From Pseudomonas cremoricolorata DSM 17059 = NBRC 16634 (GTDB lineage Bacteria > Pseudomonadota > Gammaproteobacteria > Pseudomonadales > Pseudomonadaceae): DNA of 64,000 bases. This document shows positions 32,339 to 41,105 of this stretch, piece after piece. Where the stretch lies: NCBI RefSeq assembly GCF_000425745.1, contig NZ_KE384442.1:376968-440967 (forward strand), in the 5' to 3' direction. How positions within the stretch are numbered: position 1 is the first letter of the stretch; each line of letters starts with the position of its first letter. The translations under genes were made by a program, and so were the position numbers. Below the pieces are notes generated by a model that made no database searches, was not told the DNA's origin, and saw only the letters and a list, made by a program, of their open reading frames with translations.

Positions 32339-34414
32339 TCAGCGTTTGGCGCCACTGAGGCTGAGGTAGTCGAGCAGGATGCGCCCGGTCTCAGCCAGGT
32401 AGGCATCGTCCTCGGGCTTGGTGTCGTCCGGCTCGGTCGGCAGCGCGTCCTCGTCCTCTTTCTTCAGCTCCTTGAGCGGCTCCTCGCCCTTGGCCTTGCG
32501 ACGAATGTTTTCAAGTGCCAGTTGCTTGGCGTCGATCTCGTCGTGGCGGGTGCGACGCTCCTGTTCGTTGAGGCTGACGGTCTTCTCGTTCATCAGCTTC
32601 TGGGTCAGGGCCAGGCGATCACGGATGTAGGCGAACTCCGCGTCCTTCAGGCTACGCGCCTCGTGGCGCTCCTTGAGCTGGGCCAGATACGGCTTGAACG
32701 GGTCGACCGCCGGGCGCACCACGGGGCGAATGGTGTCCCAGGGCATAGCTTCGGGCAGCGCGCTTTCACCGATTTCCTTGGTGTCGATGATCGACGGGTA
32801 ATCGATGTCCGGCAGCACGCCCTGATGCTGGGTGCTCTGCCCGGAGACCCGATAGAACTTGGCCAGGGTCAGCTTCAGTTCGCCGTGGTTGAGCGGCTGG
32901 ATGGTCTGCACGGTGCCCTTGCCGAAGGTCTGCCCGCCGATGATCAGCGCGCGGTGATAGTCCTGCATGGCGCCGGCGAAAATCTCCGAAGCCGAAGCCG
33001 AAAGACGGTTCACCAGCAAAGTCAGCGGCCCTTTGTAGAACGCGCCGGGGTTTTCGTCTTCGAGCACGTCGACGCGGCCGTCGCTGTTACGCACCAGCAC
33101 GGTCGGGCCCTTGTCGATGAACAGGCTGGTCAGCTCGGTGGCTTCCTGCAGCGAACCACCGCCGTTGTTGCGCAAGTCGATGACCACCCCGTCGACTTTC
33201 TCTTTCTGCAACTCGGTGAGCAGCTTCTTCACGTCGCGCGTGGTGCTCTTGTAGTCCGGGTCGCCCGCGCGGTAGGCCTTGAAGTCGAGGTAGAAGGCCG
33301 GAATCTCGATGATTCCCAGCTTGTAGTCGCGGCCGTCCTGCTTGAGTTTGAGCACCGACTTCTTCGCCGCCTGCTCTTCGAGCTTGACCGCCTCACGGGT
33401 GATCGAGACGATCTTGCTGGTCTGATCGTTCGGCGCATTGTTGGCCGGAATCACTTCCAGGCGCACCACCGAGCCTTTCGGGCCGCGGATCAGCTTGACC
33501 ACTTCATCCAGGCGCCAGCCGACCACATCGACCATCTCCTTGTTGCCCTGGGCGACGCCGATGATCTTGTCGGCAGGCGCCACCTGCTTGGTCTTGGCCG
33601 CAGGGCCCGCGGGCACCAGGCGCACGATCTTGACCTGATCGTTGTCGCTCTGCAGCACCGCGCCGATGCCTTCCAGCGACAGGCTCATGTTGATGTCGAA
33701 GTTTTCCGCGCTGTCAGGCGAGAGGTAATTGGTGTGCGGGTCGTAGGACTGCGCGAAGGTGTTGATGTAGGCCTGGAAGATGTCTTCGGCGCGGGTCTGG
33801 TCGAGGCGGGCGAGCTGATTCTTGTAGCGCTTGGTCAGGGTTTCCTGGATCTGCTTCAAGTCCTTGCCGGCGATCTTCTGGCGCAGCACTTCATCCTTGA
33901 CCCGTTTGCGCCACAGGTCGTCGAGTTCGGCATCGTTCTTCAGCCAGGGGGCGTCCTTGCGATCGACCAGCAAGGTTTCGTGGGTGGTGAAGTCGATCTT
34001 GTCGACACCCTTGTTCAACTCGGCCAGGGCGAAGTCCAGGCGTGCCTTGACCCGGTTCAGGTAGCGCTTGTAGATGGTGAAACCGGGGTCGAGGTTGCCG
34101 TTCTTGAGGAAATCGTCGAATTGCGTTTTCCACTTGTCGAACTCGGCGATGTCGGCCGCGGTGAAATAGCTGCGCGAGGGATCGAGCAGCTTGATGTAGC
34201 TGTCGTAGATGATGACCGAGCGTGCATCGTCCAGGGGCGGCTTGCTGTAGTGATGCCGCTTGAGCAACTCGACCACGTTGAGGCTGGCGACCACCTCGTC
34301 GCGGTCCGGTTGCAGGGAATCCCACTTGTTGGCAGCCGAGGCAGTACTGCCCAGCGCAAGAGTACCCAGGCCGATGACCAGGGCGAGTGCGGTGCGGGGC
34401 AGGAAGTGCTTCAT
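32339..34414 (-). CDS. prc: Tail-specific carboxyl-terminal protease Prc
   Basis: A 691-residue periplasmic serine protease. Signal peptide at residues 1 to about 27 (ALALVIGLGTLALGSTASAA), an N-terminal helical domain, a PDZ domain (about 225-320, MSLSLEGIGAVLQSDNDQVKIV), and the S41 protease core with the catalytic Ser in SASASEIFAGAM and Lys in GQTFGKGTVQ. In Pseudomonas it trims peptidoglycan hydrolases and takes part in MucA degradation. The start MKHFLPRT matches known homologues; ATG 34447 is an alternative with no better ribosome site. A terminator-like hairpin lies in its leader. Confidence 0.93.
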   Translation of the reverse strand: MKHFLPRTALALVIGLGTLALGSTASAANKWDSLQPDRDEVVASLNVVELLKRHHYSKPPLDDARSVIIYDSYIKLLDPSRSYFTAADIAEFDKWKTQFDDFLKNGNLDPGFTIYKRYLNRVKARLDFALAELNKGVDKIDFTTHETLLVDRKDAPWLKNDAELDDLWRKRVKDEVLRQKIAGKDLKQIQETLTKRYKNQLARLDQTRAEDIFQAYINTFAQSYDPHTNYLSPDSAENFDINMSLSLEGIGAVLQSDNDQVKIVRLVPAGPAAKTKQVAPADKIIGVAQGNKEMVDVVGWRLDEVVKLIRGPKGSVVRLEVIPANNAPNDQTSKIVSITREAVKLEEQAAKKSVLKLKQDGRDYKLGIIEIPAFYLDFKAYRAGDPDYKSTTRDVKKLLTELQKEKVDGVVIDLRNNGGGSLQEATELTSLFIDKGPTVLVRNSDGRVDVLEDENPGAFYKGPLTLLVNRLSASASEIFAGAMQDYHRALIIGGQTFGKGTVQTIQPLNHGELKLTLAKFYRVSGQSTQHQGVLPDIDYPSIIDTKEIGESALPEAMPWDTIRPVVRPAVDPFKPYLAQLKERHEARSLKDAEFAYIRDRLALTQKLMNEKTVSLNEQERRTRHDEIDAKQLALENIRRKAKGEEPLKELKKEDEDALPTEPDDTKPEDDAYLAETGRILLDYLSLSGAKR

Positions 34415-34498
34415 GCTGATTCGACGTGGGTGCAATTGATCACGCATAGTAGGCCGTCTTTTCCGTTCACCGGTTCCATTGAGCCGGTCTGAAACTGC

Positions 34499-34526
34499 AA
34501 AAAGCCCGGGCATGGTTTCCCGGGCT
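34499..34526 (-). terminator. Terminator-like hairpin upstream of prc
   Basis: On the minus strand AGCCCGGG pairs with CCCGGGCT around eight bases and runs into TTTTT. It sits in the divergent spacer between prc and the quinone oxidoreductase, reading toward prc. It would act as an attenuator in the prc leader or as a block to antisense transcripts. Confidence 0.6.
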
Positions 34527-34553
34527 CAGTCATGAATCAACTATGGAGGCACT

Positions 34554-35516
34554 GTGAAGGCATTGCAAGGCGTTGACGGACATGTGGCCTGGGTCGACGC
34601 ACCGCGTCTGGCCTGTGATGCGGGGCAGGTACGCATCCGCGTGGCGGCGGCCGGATTGAACCGTGCCGACCTCATGCAGCGTGCCGGCCTGTACCCGCCG
34701 CCGCCCGGCGCCAGTCCTTATCTGGGCCTGGAATGCTCGGGGGTGATCGAAGAGGTCGGTGCAGGTGCCGACTGGCGTGTCGGTGAGCGGGTCTGCGCGC
34801 TGCTCGCAGGCGGCGGCGTCGCTGAAGAGGTGGTAGTGGACGCTCGTCACGTGATGCCGGTGCCCGACGGCCTGAGCCTGCACGAGGCGGCCGCAGTGCC
34901 TGAGGTGTATGCCACCGCCTGGCTGAATATCTTCCAGCTCGGCGGCTTGCAGGCGGGCGAGAAGGTGCTGGTGCATGCCGGTGCCAGTGGTGTGGGTTCG
35001 GCCGCCATTCAATTGTGCAAGGCGTTCGGCAACCCGGTCTGGGTCAGCGTCGGCTCGCAGGAACGGCTGGCCCACTGCCAGGCGCTGGGCGCCAGCGGCG
35101 GGGTGGTGCGCAACGACAACCTCGCCGAGCTGGAGCGACTGGGGCCGTTCGATGTGGTGCTCGACCCGGTCGGTGCGGGCTACGTCGACCTCAACCTGAG
35201 CCTGCTGGCCCGCGACGGGCGCTGGGTCATCATTGGCCTGATGAGCGGGCGCAAGAGCGAAATCGATCTGGCCCAGGTGCTGAGCAAGCGCTTGCAGATC
35301 ACCGGTTCCACCCTGCGTAACCGCAGCGATGAGTTCAAGGCGCAGTTGCTCAGCGACCTGCGCCAGCACATCTGGCCGTTGTTCGGCGAAGGCCGGCTCA
35401 GCGCGCAACTGGTCGACACCTACCCGGTGGAATTCGCCGAAGCTGCCTACGCCGAGCTTGCGAGCAACCAGGTGTCGGGCAAGCTGGTGCTGGTGGTCGA
35501 CTCGAGCCTGAGCTGA
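34554..35516 (+). CDS. NAD(P)H:quinone oxidoreductase, MDR family (PIG3-like)
   Basis: A 320-residue zinc-free medium-chain dehydrogenase/reductase. The GroES-like half has AAAGLNRADLMQRAGLYPPPPGASPYLGLECSGVI (about 31-65). The Rossmann half has VLVHAGASGVGSAAIQLCKAFG (about 141-162). No catalytic-zinc Cys/His set is seen. PIG3-type enzymes reduce quinones with NADPH. GTG start with ATGGAGG nine bases upstream. Divergent from prc. Confidence 0.88.
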   Translation: MKALQGVDGHVAWVDAPRLACDAGQVRIRVAAAGLNRADLMQRAGLYPPPPGASPYLGLECSGVIEEVGAGADWRVGERVCALLAGGGVAEEVVVDARHVMPVPDGLSLHEAAAVPEVYATAWLNIFQLGGLQAGEKVLVHAGASGVGSAAIQLCKAFGNPVWVSVGSQERLAHCQALGASGGVVRNDNLAELERLGPFDVVLDPVGAGYVDLNLSLLARDGRWVIIGLMSGRKSEIDLAQVLSKRLQITGSTLRNRSDEFKAQLLSDLRQHIWPLFGEGRLSAQLVDTYPVEFAEAAYAELASNQVSGKLVLVVDSSLS

Positions 35517-35531
35517 TCGCGCAGCACAGAT

Positions 35532-35556
35532 CCCACCCGGCAGCCTGCCGGGTGGG
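35532..35556. terminator. Bidirectional hairpin between convergent genes
   Basis: CCCACCCGGCA pairs with TGCCGGGTGGG (11 bp) around GCC. It lies between the quinone oxidoreductase and HAD genes. The T run is weak on both strands. Confidence 0.6.
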
Positions 35557-35568
35557 GTTCGAACCCCA

Positions 35569-36222
35569 TCATTTCCAGTCCAGAATCGTCCAGCCATTGC
35601 GCTCGGCATGCTCGCGCAGCACGGCGTCGGGGTTCACCACCCGTGGGTGATCGACCCGCAGCAGCAGCGGCAGATCATTGCGCGAGTCGGAATAGAAGCT
35701 GGCGCCCTCGAGATTTTCCTGTTCCTGATCGAGCCATTCCAGCAGCCGGGTGACCTTGCCATCGCGGTAGGTGAGCACTCCGCGGGTGTTGCCGGTGTAC
35801 ACGCCATGGGCGGTTTCCAGATCGATCGCCAGGTATTCCTCGACCCCCAGGCGCGCGGCGATCGGCCCGACCAGATGGGCACTCGACGCGGAAATGATCA
35901 GCACCCGGTCGCCGGCCTGGCGGTGTTCGGCGATGCAGCGGCAGGCATCGCCGAAGATGATCGGCTCGATGACGTTCTCCACCCACGGCTCCACCAGATG
36001 ATCGACTTCCTCAAGGGTACGCCCGGCGATCGGCTCCAGGCTGAAGGCCATGTACTCCTCCATGCGCAGGTGGCCTTTGCCGTAGGCCTGCATCAGCTCG
36101 GCGTCGCGGCGCAGGAACGACTCGCCGTCGACCCAGCCCAGCCGCGCCATCTGCGCGCACCAGAGCGATGAGCAATCGCCATGAATGAGCGTTTCGTCCA
36201 GATCGAAGATTGCCAGTGCCAT
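35569..36222 (-). CDS. HAD-IB family phosphatase
   Basis: A 217-residue haloacid dehalogenase-fold phosphatase. Motif I is IFDLDETL (residues 5-12) with the nucleophile Asp, motif II is VLIISASSAHL (near 109), and motif IV is YSDSRNDLPLL (near 178). The IB branch includes phosphoserine phosphatase-like enzymes. It is the last gene of a run with an ABC importer and follows the ATPase gene by 13 bases, so it may release phosphate from the imported compound. The substrate is unknown. Confidence 0.87.
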   Translation of the reverse strand: MALAIFDLDETLIHGDCSSLWCAQMARLGWVDGESFLRRDAELMQAYGKGHLRMEEYMAFSLEPIAGRTLEEVDHLVEPWVENVIEPIIFGDACRCIAEHRQAGDRVLIISASSAHLVGPIAARLGVEEYLAIDLETAHGVYTGNTRGVLTYRDGKVTRLLEWLDQEQENLEGASFYSDSRNDLPLLLRVDHPRVVNPDAVLREHAERNGWTILDWK

Positions 36223-36235
36223 GTCGCTGAAACTC

Positions 36236-37225
36236 CTAAGCCACTTCCCGTAGCGCTGTTGGATCGATCGCCAAGGATACCCGCTTGCCCGCTTCATGCA
36301 GATCGGCCGGCGAGCGGTTGAGCACATCCACCACCAGCTCGACCCCGCGCACCTCGACCCGGTAGCGGATCACGTTGCCCAACAGGCTGTGGCTGCGGAT
36401 CACCGCATCCAGCTCGCCATCGAGGCCCAGGCTGATGGCTTCAGGGCGAATCGCCAGGCGCTGGCTGACCGGCTGTTGCAGCAGACGGCTGGCGCTGTCG
36501 GCGTCGAGCAGGTTGTAGTTGCCGATAAAGCCTGCGGCGAACAGATCGACCGGGGCGGTGTACAGGGTTTCGGCATCGCCGCTTTGCACGATGCGCCCTT
36601 GGTTCATCAGGAAGATGCGGTCGGACATCGTCAGCGCCTCTTCCTGATCGTGGGTGACGAAGATCGTGGTCAGGCCCAGTTCACGCTGGATCGCGCGGAT
36701 CTGTTCGCGCAGGTGCTTGCGAATGCGCGCATCCAGCGCCGACAGCGGCTCATCGAGCAGCAGCAGGCGGGGTCGGGTCACCAGCGAGCGGGCCAAGGCT
36801 ACGCGCTGACACTGGCCACCGGACAACTGGTGCGGATAGCGCTCGGCGAAGGCCCCCAGTTCGACCAGCTCCAATGCCTCTTGAACCCGCTGGCGACTCT
36901 GCTCGGCAGGCACTTTCTGCATGCGCAGGCCGAAGGCGACGTTCTGCTGCACGGTCATGTTGGGGAACAGCGCGTAGCTCTGGAACACCATGCCGATGCC
37001 ACGCTTCTGCGGGCTCAGCGGCACCAGGTCGTGGCCATCGAGCAGGATCTGCCCGCCATCGACCGGCGTCAGCCCGGCAATGCAGCGCAGCAGGGTCGAT
37101 TTGCCGCAGCCAGAGGGGCCAAGCAGGGTGACGAATTCGCCGCGGGCGATCTGGCAGTCGATGTTTTCGAACACCGTGCTGCTTGCGTAGCGCTTGCGCA
37201 GGTTCTTTACGCTGACGTAGCTCAT
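36236..37225 (-). CDS. ABC importer ATP-binding protein
   Basis: A 329-residue ATPase. Walker A GPSGCGKST (near 36), Q loop VFQSYALFPNMTV, signature LSGGQCQRVALARSL, Walker B LLLLDEPLSALDA and H loop FVTHDQ are intact. The C-terminal 90 residues form a TOBE-like regulatory part (LAIRPEAISLGL). The sequence belongs to the iron(III)/polyamine/2-aminoethylphosphonate importer class (PotA/FbpC/PhnT type). One base separates it from the first permease. Confidence 0.92.
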   Translation of the reverse strand: MSYVSVKNLRKRYASSTVFENIDCQIARGEFVTLLGPSGCGKSTLLRCIAGLTPVDGGQILLDGHDLVPLSPQKRGIGMVFQSYALFPNMTVQQNVAFGLRMQKVPAEQSRQRVQEALELVELGAFAERYPHQLSGGQCQRVALARSLVTRPRLLLLDEPLSALDARIRKHLREQIRAIQRELGLTTIFVTHDQEEALTMSDRIFLMNQGRIVQSGDAETLYTAPVDLFAAGFIGNYNLLDADSASRLLQQPVSQRLAIRPEAISLGLDGELDAVIRSHSLLGNVIRYRVEVRGVELVVDVLNRSPADLHEAGKRVSLAIDPTALREVA

Positions 37226-37226
37226 T

Positions 37227-38021
37227 TCAGGTCTTGTCCTTGTTCAGGCGGTTGGCGACCCAGGTCAGTACCAGCACGAAGGTGAAATACGAAATCACCA
37301 GTGCGCTGTTGAAGTGGCCACTGCTGTTACGCATGTTGTTCAGGTACACCTGCAGGGTCTCGTAGCGGGTGCCGACCAGCAGGTTGGCGAAGACGAATTC
37401 GCCGAACAGGAACGAGAACGACAGCAGCAGCGCCACCATCAGCCCCTTGCGCAGGTTGGGCAACACCACCTGCAGCGCGGCCTGCCAGGGGCTGGCGCCG
37501 AGCAGTTGGGCCGCGTCCATCAGGTCGCGCAGATTGATCGCCTGCAGGTTGTTGGTGATCGCCCGGTACATGAATGGCAGAACGACGGTGAAGTAGCAGC
37601 CGATCAGAATCCACGGCGTGCCGACCATGGCCATCGGCCCGCTGCCATACAGTTGCAACAGGCCCACCGAGGACACCACTGGAGGCACTGCGAACGGCAG
37701 CAAGATGAGGATGTTCATCAGCGCATCCAGGCGCGGGAAGTGGTAGTGCACCACGAACAGCAGCGGCAGAATCAGCACCACCGACAGCAGCAGCGCACCG
37801 ACGCAGACCAGCAAAGACTGCCCGAATGCAGCCAGAAAGCGTGGCTCGCTCCATAGCGCCACATACCACTTCAGGGTCAGGCCACTGGGCAGCAGGCTCG
37901 CCGACCAGCTGGTCGACAGCGAGTAAAGCAAGGTGCCGGCCAGCGGCAGCAGCAGAATGAGGAACAGCAGGTACACCACCAGACGGTGATACCAGCCGCC
38001 CTTGCCGGGTTCAGCGCGCAT
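37227..38021 (-). CDS. ABC importer permease
   Basis: A 264-residue inner-membrane permease with about six helices. The BPD_transp_1 coupling segment near ALQVVLPNLRKGLMVALLLSF and DAAQLLGASPWQAAL (the EAA loop, about 175-205) is clear. It overlaps the other permease by 11 bases and is the second half of a heterodimeric channel. Confidence 0.9.
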   Translation of the reverse strand: MRAEPGKGGWYHRLVVYLLFLILLLPLAGTLLYSLSTSWSASLLPSGLTLKWYVALWSEPRFLAAFGQSLLVCVGALLLSVVLILPLLFVVHYHFPRLDALMNILILLPFAVPPVVSSVGLLQLYGSGPMAMVGTPWILIGCYFTVVLPFMYRAITNNLQAINLRDLMDAAQLLGASPWQAALQVVLPNLRKGLMVALLLSFSFLFGEFVFANLLVGTRYETLQVYLNNMRNSSGHFNSALVISYFTFVLVLTWVANRLNKDKT

Positions 38022-38850
38022 GGTAGCTCCTTCGCAACAGCCATTGATGAACCACCGTGACCACGGTCATCAGCCCCACCAGCACCATCGCCAGGGCGCT
38101 GGCCAGGTTCGGGTCGAGGCTGATATCGCCCGCCACCAGGCCGGCGATGCGAATCGGCAGTACGTTGAAATTGCCGGTGGTCAGCGCGTAGACAGTGGCG
38201 TAGGCACCCAGCGCATTGGCCAGGAGGATGACGAAGGTGCCCAGCAGCGCCGGGGTCAGCACCGGCAGGCCGATGTGCCGCCAGTAATGCCAGCCGTTGG
38301 CGCCGAGCAGGGCGGCCGATTCGCGCCAGTCTTCGCGCAGGGCATCGAAGGCCGGGTACAACAGCAACACCCCGAGGGGGATCTGGAAGTAGGTGTACAC
38401 CAGAATCAGCCCGCTCTTGGAATAGATGCTGAAATCCCCGAGCAGGCCCACCTGCTTGAGCAATAGCGTCAGCGCGCCATTGAAACCGAGCAGGATGATG
38501 AAGGCGAACGCCAGCGGCACGCCGGAGAAGTTGCTGGTCATGTTGGCGAAGGCGCTGACGAAATCGCGCAGACGCGAGTCGACCTGACGCAGCGAGTAGG
38601 CCCCGAGAATGGCGATGACGATGCCGAACAGGCTCGACCAGAAACTGATTTCCAGGCTGCGCTGCAGGGCCTGCAGGTAGAACTTCGAGCTGAACACCTT
38701 GATGAAGTTGTCCAGCCCCCAGCCGCTTTCGCTCTGCAGGCTGTTGACCGCCACCCACGCCAGTGGAGCGATCTGGAACACCAGGAAGAACAGCGCAAAG
38801 GGCAACAGCCACAGCAACGCCAGGTAGCGCCCGCGTGGTCGCGCGCTCAT
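38011..38850 (-). CDS. ABC importer permease
   Basis: A 279-residue permease with six or so helices and the EAA loop ESAALLGANGWHYWRHIGLPVL (about 170-192). The start at MSARPRGRYLALLWLLPF is chosen because the next gene upstream ends there (4-base overlap) and the upstream extension is non-membrane shadow. Confidence 0.9.
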   Translation of the reverse strand: MSARPRGRYLALLWLLPFALFFLVFQIAPLAWVAVNSLQSESGWGLDNFIKVFSSKFYLQALQRSLEISFWSSLFGIVIAILGAYSLRQVDSRLRDFVSAFANMTSNFSGVPLAFAFIILLGFNGALTLLLKQVGLLGDFSIYSKSGLILVYTYFQIPLGVLLLYPAFDALREDWRESAALLGANGWHYWRHIGLPVLTPALLGTFVILLANALGAYATVYALTTGNFNVLPIRIAGLVAGDISLDPNLASALAMVLVGLMTVVTVVHQWLLRRSYHAR

Positions 38851-39653
38851 TTGAGCAGCTCCCGGCACACGCTCTTGTCGTGCGCTGCACCGAGCAGCTC
38901 GCAGATCGTGCCGCACAGTTGGGTCTGCAAGGGCTTGGCGTTGAGGTCGAGGCTGAAGCCCTCGCCGAACACGAACAATGGCACCTCGCGCTCTTCGGCG
39001 AGCAGGCCATTGTGCGAACGGTCGTTGTTCATGCCGTGGTCGGCGGTGACCAGCACCTGATAACCCTCTTCAAGCCAGCGCGGCAGGTAGTCGGCCAGCA
39101 GGATGTCGAGGCTGCGTGCGGCGTTGCGGTACTGGCTGCTGTCCAGGCCATGGTGATGGCCGGCATCGTCGATGCTCATCGGGTGCACCAGGAGAAAATT
39201 CGGCGCATGCCGGCGGCGCAGGTATTCGGCGTCGGCCAGCAGGTGGGAATCGGGGTAGTGATCGGCGTAATAGAACAGGCCGTGCTGGATCGGCAGCTTC
39301 GGCGCATGGGTGTGGCGGTCACGCTGGGGGTCGAAGGGCGAGCGGTTGTACAGCTCGCTCATCCAGTGGTACGCCGCTGCCGCGGTGCCCAGATTGGCTT
39401 CGCGGGCGTAGTGGAAGACGCTGCGCTGGTTGGACAGGCGATTGACGTTGTTGTGCACGATGCCACTGTCGATGGGCGCGGTGCCGGTGAGGATGCATTC
39501 GTACAACGGCCGCGACAGCGACGGCAGTTCGCATTCCACGCGGTACAAGGCGGCGCGCTCGGCTTCGACGTAGGCATGCAGATGCCCCATGGCGTGCCGG
39601 GCCACGTGAAAGTTGAGGCCGTCGAGCAAGACCAGGATGACGTTGTGTTTCAT
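38847..39653 (-). CDS. Alkaline phosphatase-superfamily hydrolase
   Basis: A 268-residue enzyme of the nucleotide pyrophosphatase/phosphodiesterase branch. HNVILVLLDGLNF (residues 3-15) carries the first metal Asp, LPSLSRPLYECILTGTAP (about 43-60) the nucleophile region, HPMSIDDAGHHHG (about 157-169) and LVTADHGMNND (about 203-213) the other metal ligands. There is no signal peptide, so it acts in the cytoplasm. Inside the ABC cluster it probably hydrolyses an imported phosphoester or phosphonate. The short length suggests a minimal catalytic domain. Confidence 0.85.
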   Translation of the reverse strand: MKHNVILVLLDGLNFHVARHAMGHLHAYVEAERAALYRVECELPSLSRPLYECILTGTAPIDSGIVHNNVNRLSNQRSVFHYAREANLGTAAAAYHWMSELYNRSPFDPQRDRHTHAPKLPIQHGLFYYADHYPDSHLLADAEYLRRRHAPNFLLVHPMSIDDAGHHHGLDSSQYRNAARSLDILLADYLPRWLEEGYQVLVTADHGMNNDRSHNGLLAEEREVPLFVFGEGFSLDLNAKPLQTQLCGTICELLGAAHDKSVCRELLK

Positions 39654-39714
39654 TCGGGGGCTCCGAACCGGGAAGAGGTGGGGGCGCCAGGCGCCCCCGG
39701 TCGAGCGAGGGGTG

Positions 39715-40779
39715 TTACTCCATTTCGATGATGACCTGCTCTTGCCACTTCTGCGGCAGGGCTTTGGAGGTGCGCTCCCAGGCGTCGGCGTTCTTGATCG
39801 GCTGGGCCGGCGCGTACTGCTCGTTGGGCAGCAGTTTGGCCTGGACCTCGGCAGGCAGTTTCAGGTGCTCGGCGCGGATCGGCCGGGCGTGGCCGTTGGC
39901 CAGGTTGATCTGCCCGGCATCGCTGAAGATGTACTCGCGGGTCAGCTTGGCAGCGTTGGGGTGCTTGGCGTACTTGTTGATCAGCGTGGTGTAGCCGGAG
40001 GTGATCGAGCCGTCGGAAGGAATCAGCACTTCGAAGCGCTTCGGATCGATCTGCTCGCGGTAGCTCAGGCCGTTGAAGTCCCATACCACGCCGACTTCCA
40101 CCTCGCCTTTTTCCAGGGTCTGGATGGTTGGGTTGGCCAGTGACAGGCGCTTTTGCTGAGCCAGCTTGGTGAACAGTTGCAGGCCCGGCTCGACGTTGCT
40201 CTCGTCACCCTTGTAGGCGATGGCAGCAGCCAGGACGCCGTTGGCGGCCTGGGCGGCGGTGCCGACGTCGCCGATGGCGACCTTGTACTTGCCACGCTCC
40301 AGGTCATGCCAGGTCTTGGGCCGGTCTTCTTCCTTGACCAGGTCCTTGTTGATGATGAAGGCGATGGTGCCGGTGTAGGCCAGGGCCCAGTGACCGTCTT
40401 GGTCCTTGGCCCAGGTCGGGATCTGTTCCCAGGTGCTTGGCTTGTAGGGCTGGGTCACGCCCTTGGCCAGGGCGATGGGGCCGAATGCCGCCCCGACGTC
40501 ACCGATATCGGCGCTGGCGTTGTCTTTCTCGGCTTCGAACTTGGCGATTTCCTGGGCCGAGCTCATGTCGGTGTCGCTGTGCTTGAGACCGTACTTCTGC
40601 GCCAGGTCGTTCCAGGTGCCTTTCCAGTTGGCCCAGGCATCGGGCATGCCCACGCTGTTGATGACGCCTTCCTTGCGGGCCGCGTCCTCCAGGGTTTTCA
40701 AATCGGTATCAGCGGCCATCGCCGAAGTACACAGGGCGATGCTCGCGCCCAGCAGTGAGGCCATGAAGAACTGTTTCAT
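39715..40779 (-). CDS. ABC importer substrate-binding protein
   Basis: A 354-residue periplasmic protein with a signal peptide (about 1-22, ending AMAA) and the bilobal fold of iron(III)/2-aminoethylphosphonate-type binding proteins (KEGVINSVGMPDAWANWKGTW, VKEEDRPKTWHDLERGKYKVAIGD). It leads the run binding protein, hydrolase, two permeases, ATPase, HAD phosphatase. The two phosphatase-like enzymes suggest a phosphorus-containing ligand, possibly a phosphonate or phosphodiester. That is inference. Confidence 0.87.
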   Translation of the reverse strand: MKQFFMASLLGASIALCTSAMAADTDLKTLEDAARKEGVINSVGMPDAWANWKGTWNDLAQKYGLKHSDTDMSSAQEIAKFEAEKDNASADIGDVGAAFGPIALAKGVTQPYKPSTWEQIPTWAKDQDGHWALAYTGTIAFIINKDLVKEEDRPKTWHDLERGKYKVAIGDVGTAAQAANGVLAAAIAYKGDESNVEPGLQLFTKLAQQKRLSLANPTIQTLEKGEVEVGVVWDFNGLSYREQIDPKRFEVLIPSDGSITSGYTTLINKYAKHPNAAKLTREYIFSDAGQINLANGHARPIRAEHLKLPAEVQAKLLPNEQYAPAQPIKNADAWERTSKALPQKWQEQVIIEME

Positions 40780-41105
40780 CCGAAGCTCCTTTATAGGGAT
40801 GCCGTGCATTCGATTGGGTAAAGGAAAGCGTGCTTGCGAACAGGTTGGTCTAGGTCAGCAACTCCCGAGCCAAGGTAGGCCGCTTGCGTGACAATTTGAT
40901 GTAGCCGGAGGGGGCGGTGTGCTCCACCGCTGCCCTGGGGTTAGAGCGTAGACCAAGCGGCGCTGGGCAATGGCGGCTCGGCAGGCACGCACGTGCGCAT
41001 GGCAAGCAGGACTGTCACAGCACGGTCATGGCCGCTGCTTAGGCTGCTGGCTTGAGCCGGTGCCCTGTTCAGGTGCGTTGGACTAGTCCAGAAAGGTAAC
41101 CTGTC
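40780..41105. promoter_or_regulatory. Divergent control region of the ABC cluster and its regulator
   Basis: This 326-base spacer holds no gene. Two operator-like words lie in it: TGGTCTAGGTCA (40846-40857) and the perfect palindrome TGGACTAGTCCA (41079-41090). A half-site AGACCAA lies near 40951. The shared pattern TGG-N-CTAG-N-CCA fits known GntR/HutC operators (TGGTCTAGACCA type). The palindrome is 15 bases before the regulator's ATG, which suggests autorepression. Confidence 0.5.

Noticed and set aside
32144..34492. A 782-residue open frame opposite prc
   Set aside because: Composition is that of an antisense shadow and prc on the other strand is intact with signal peptide, PDZ and protease motifs.
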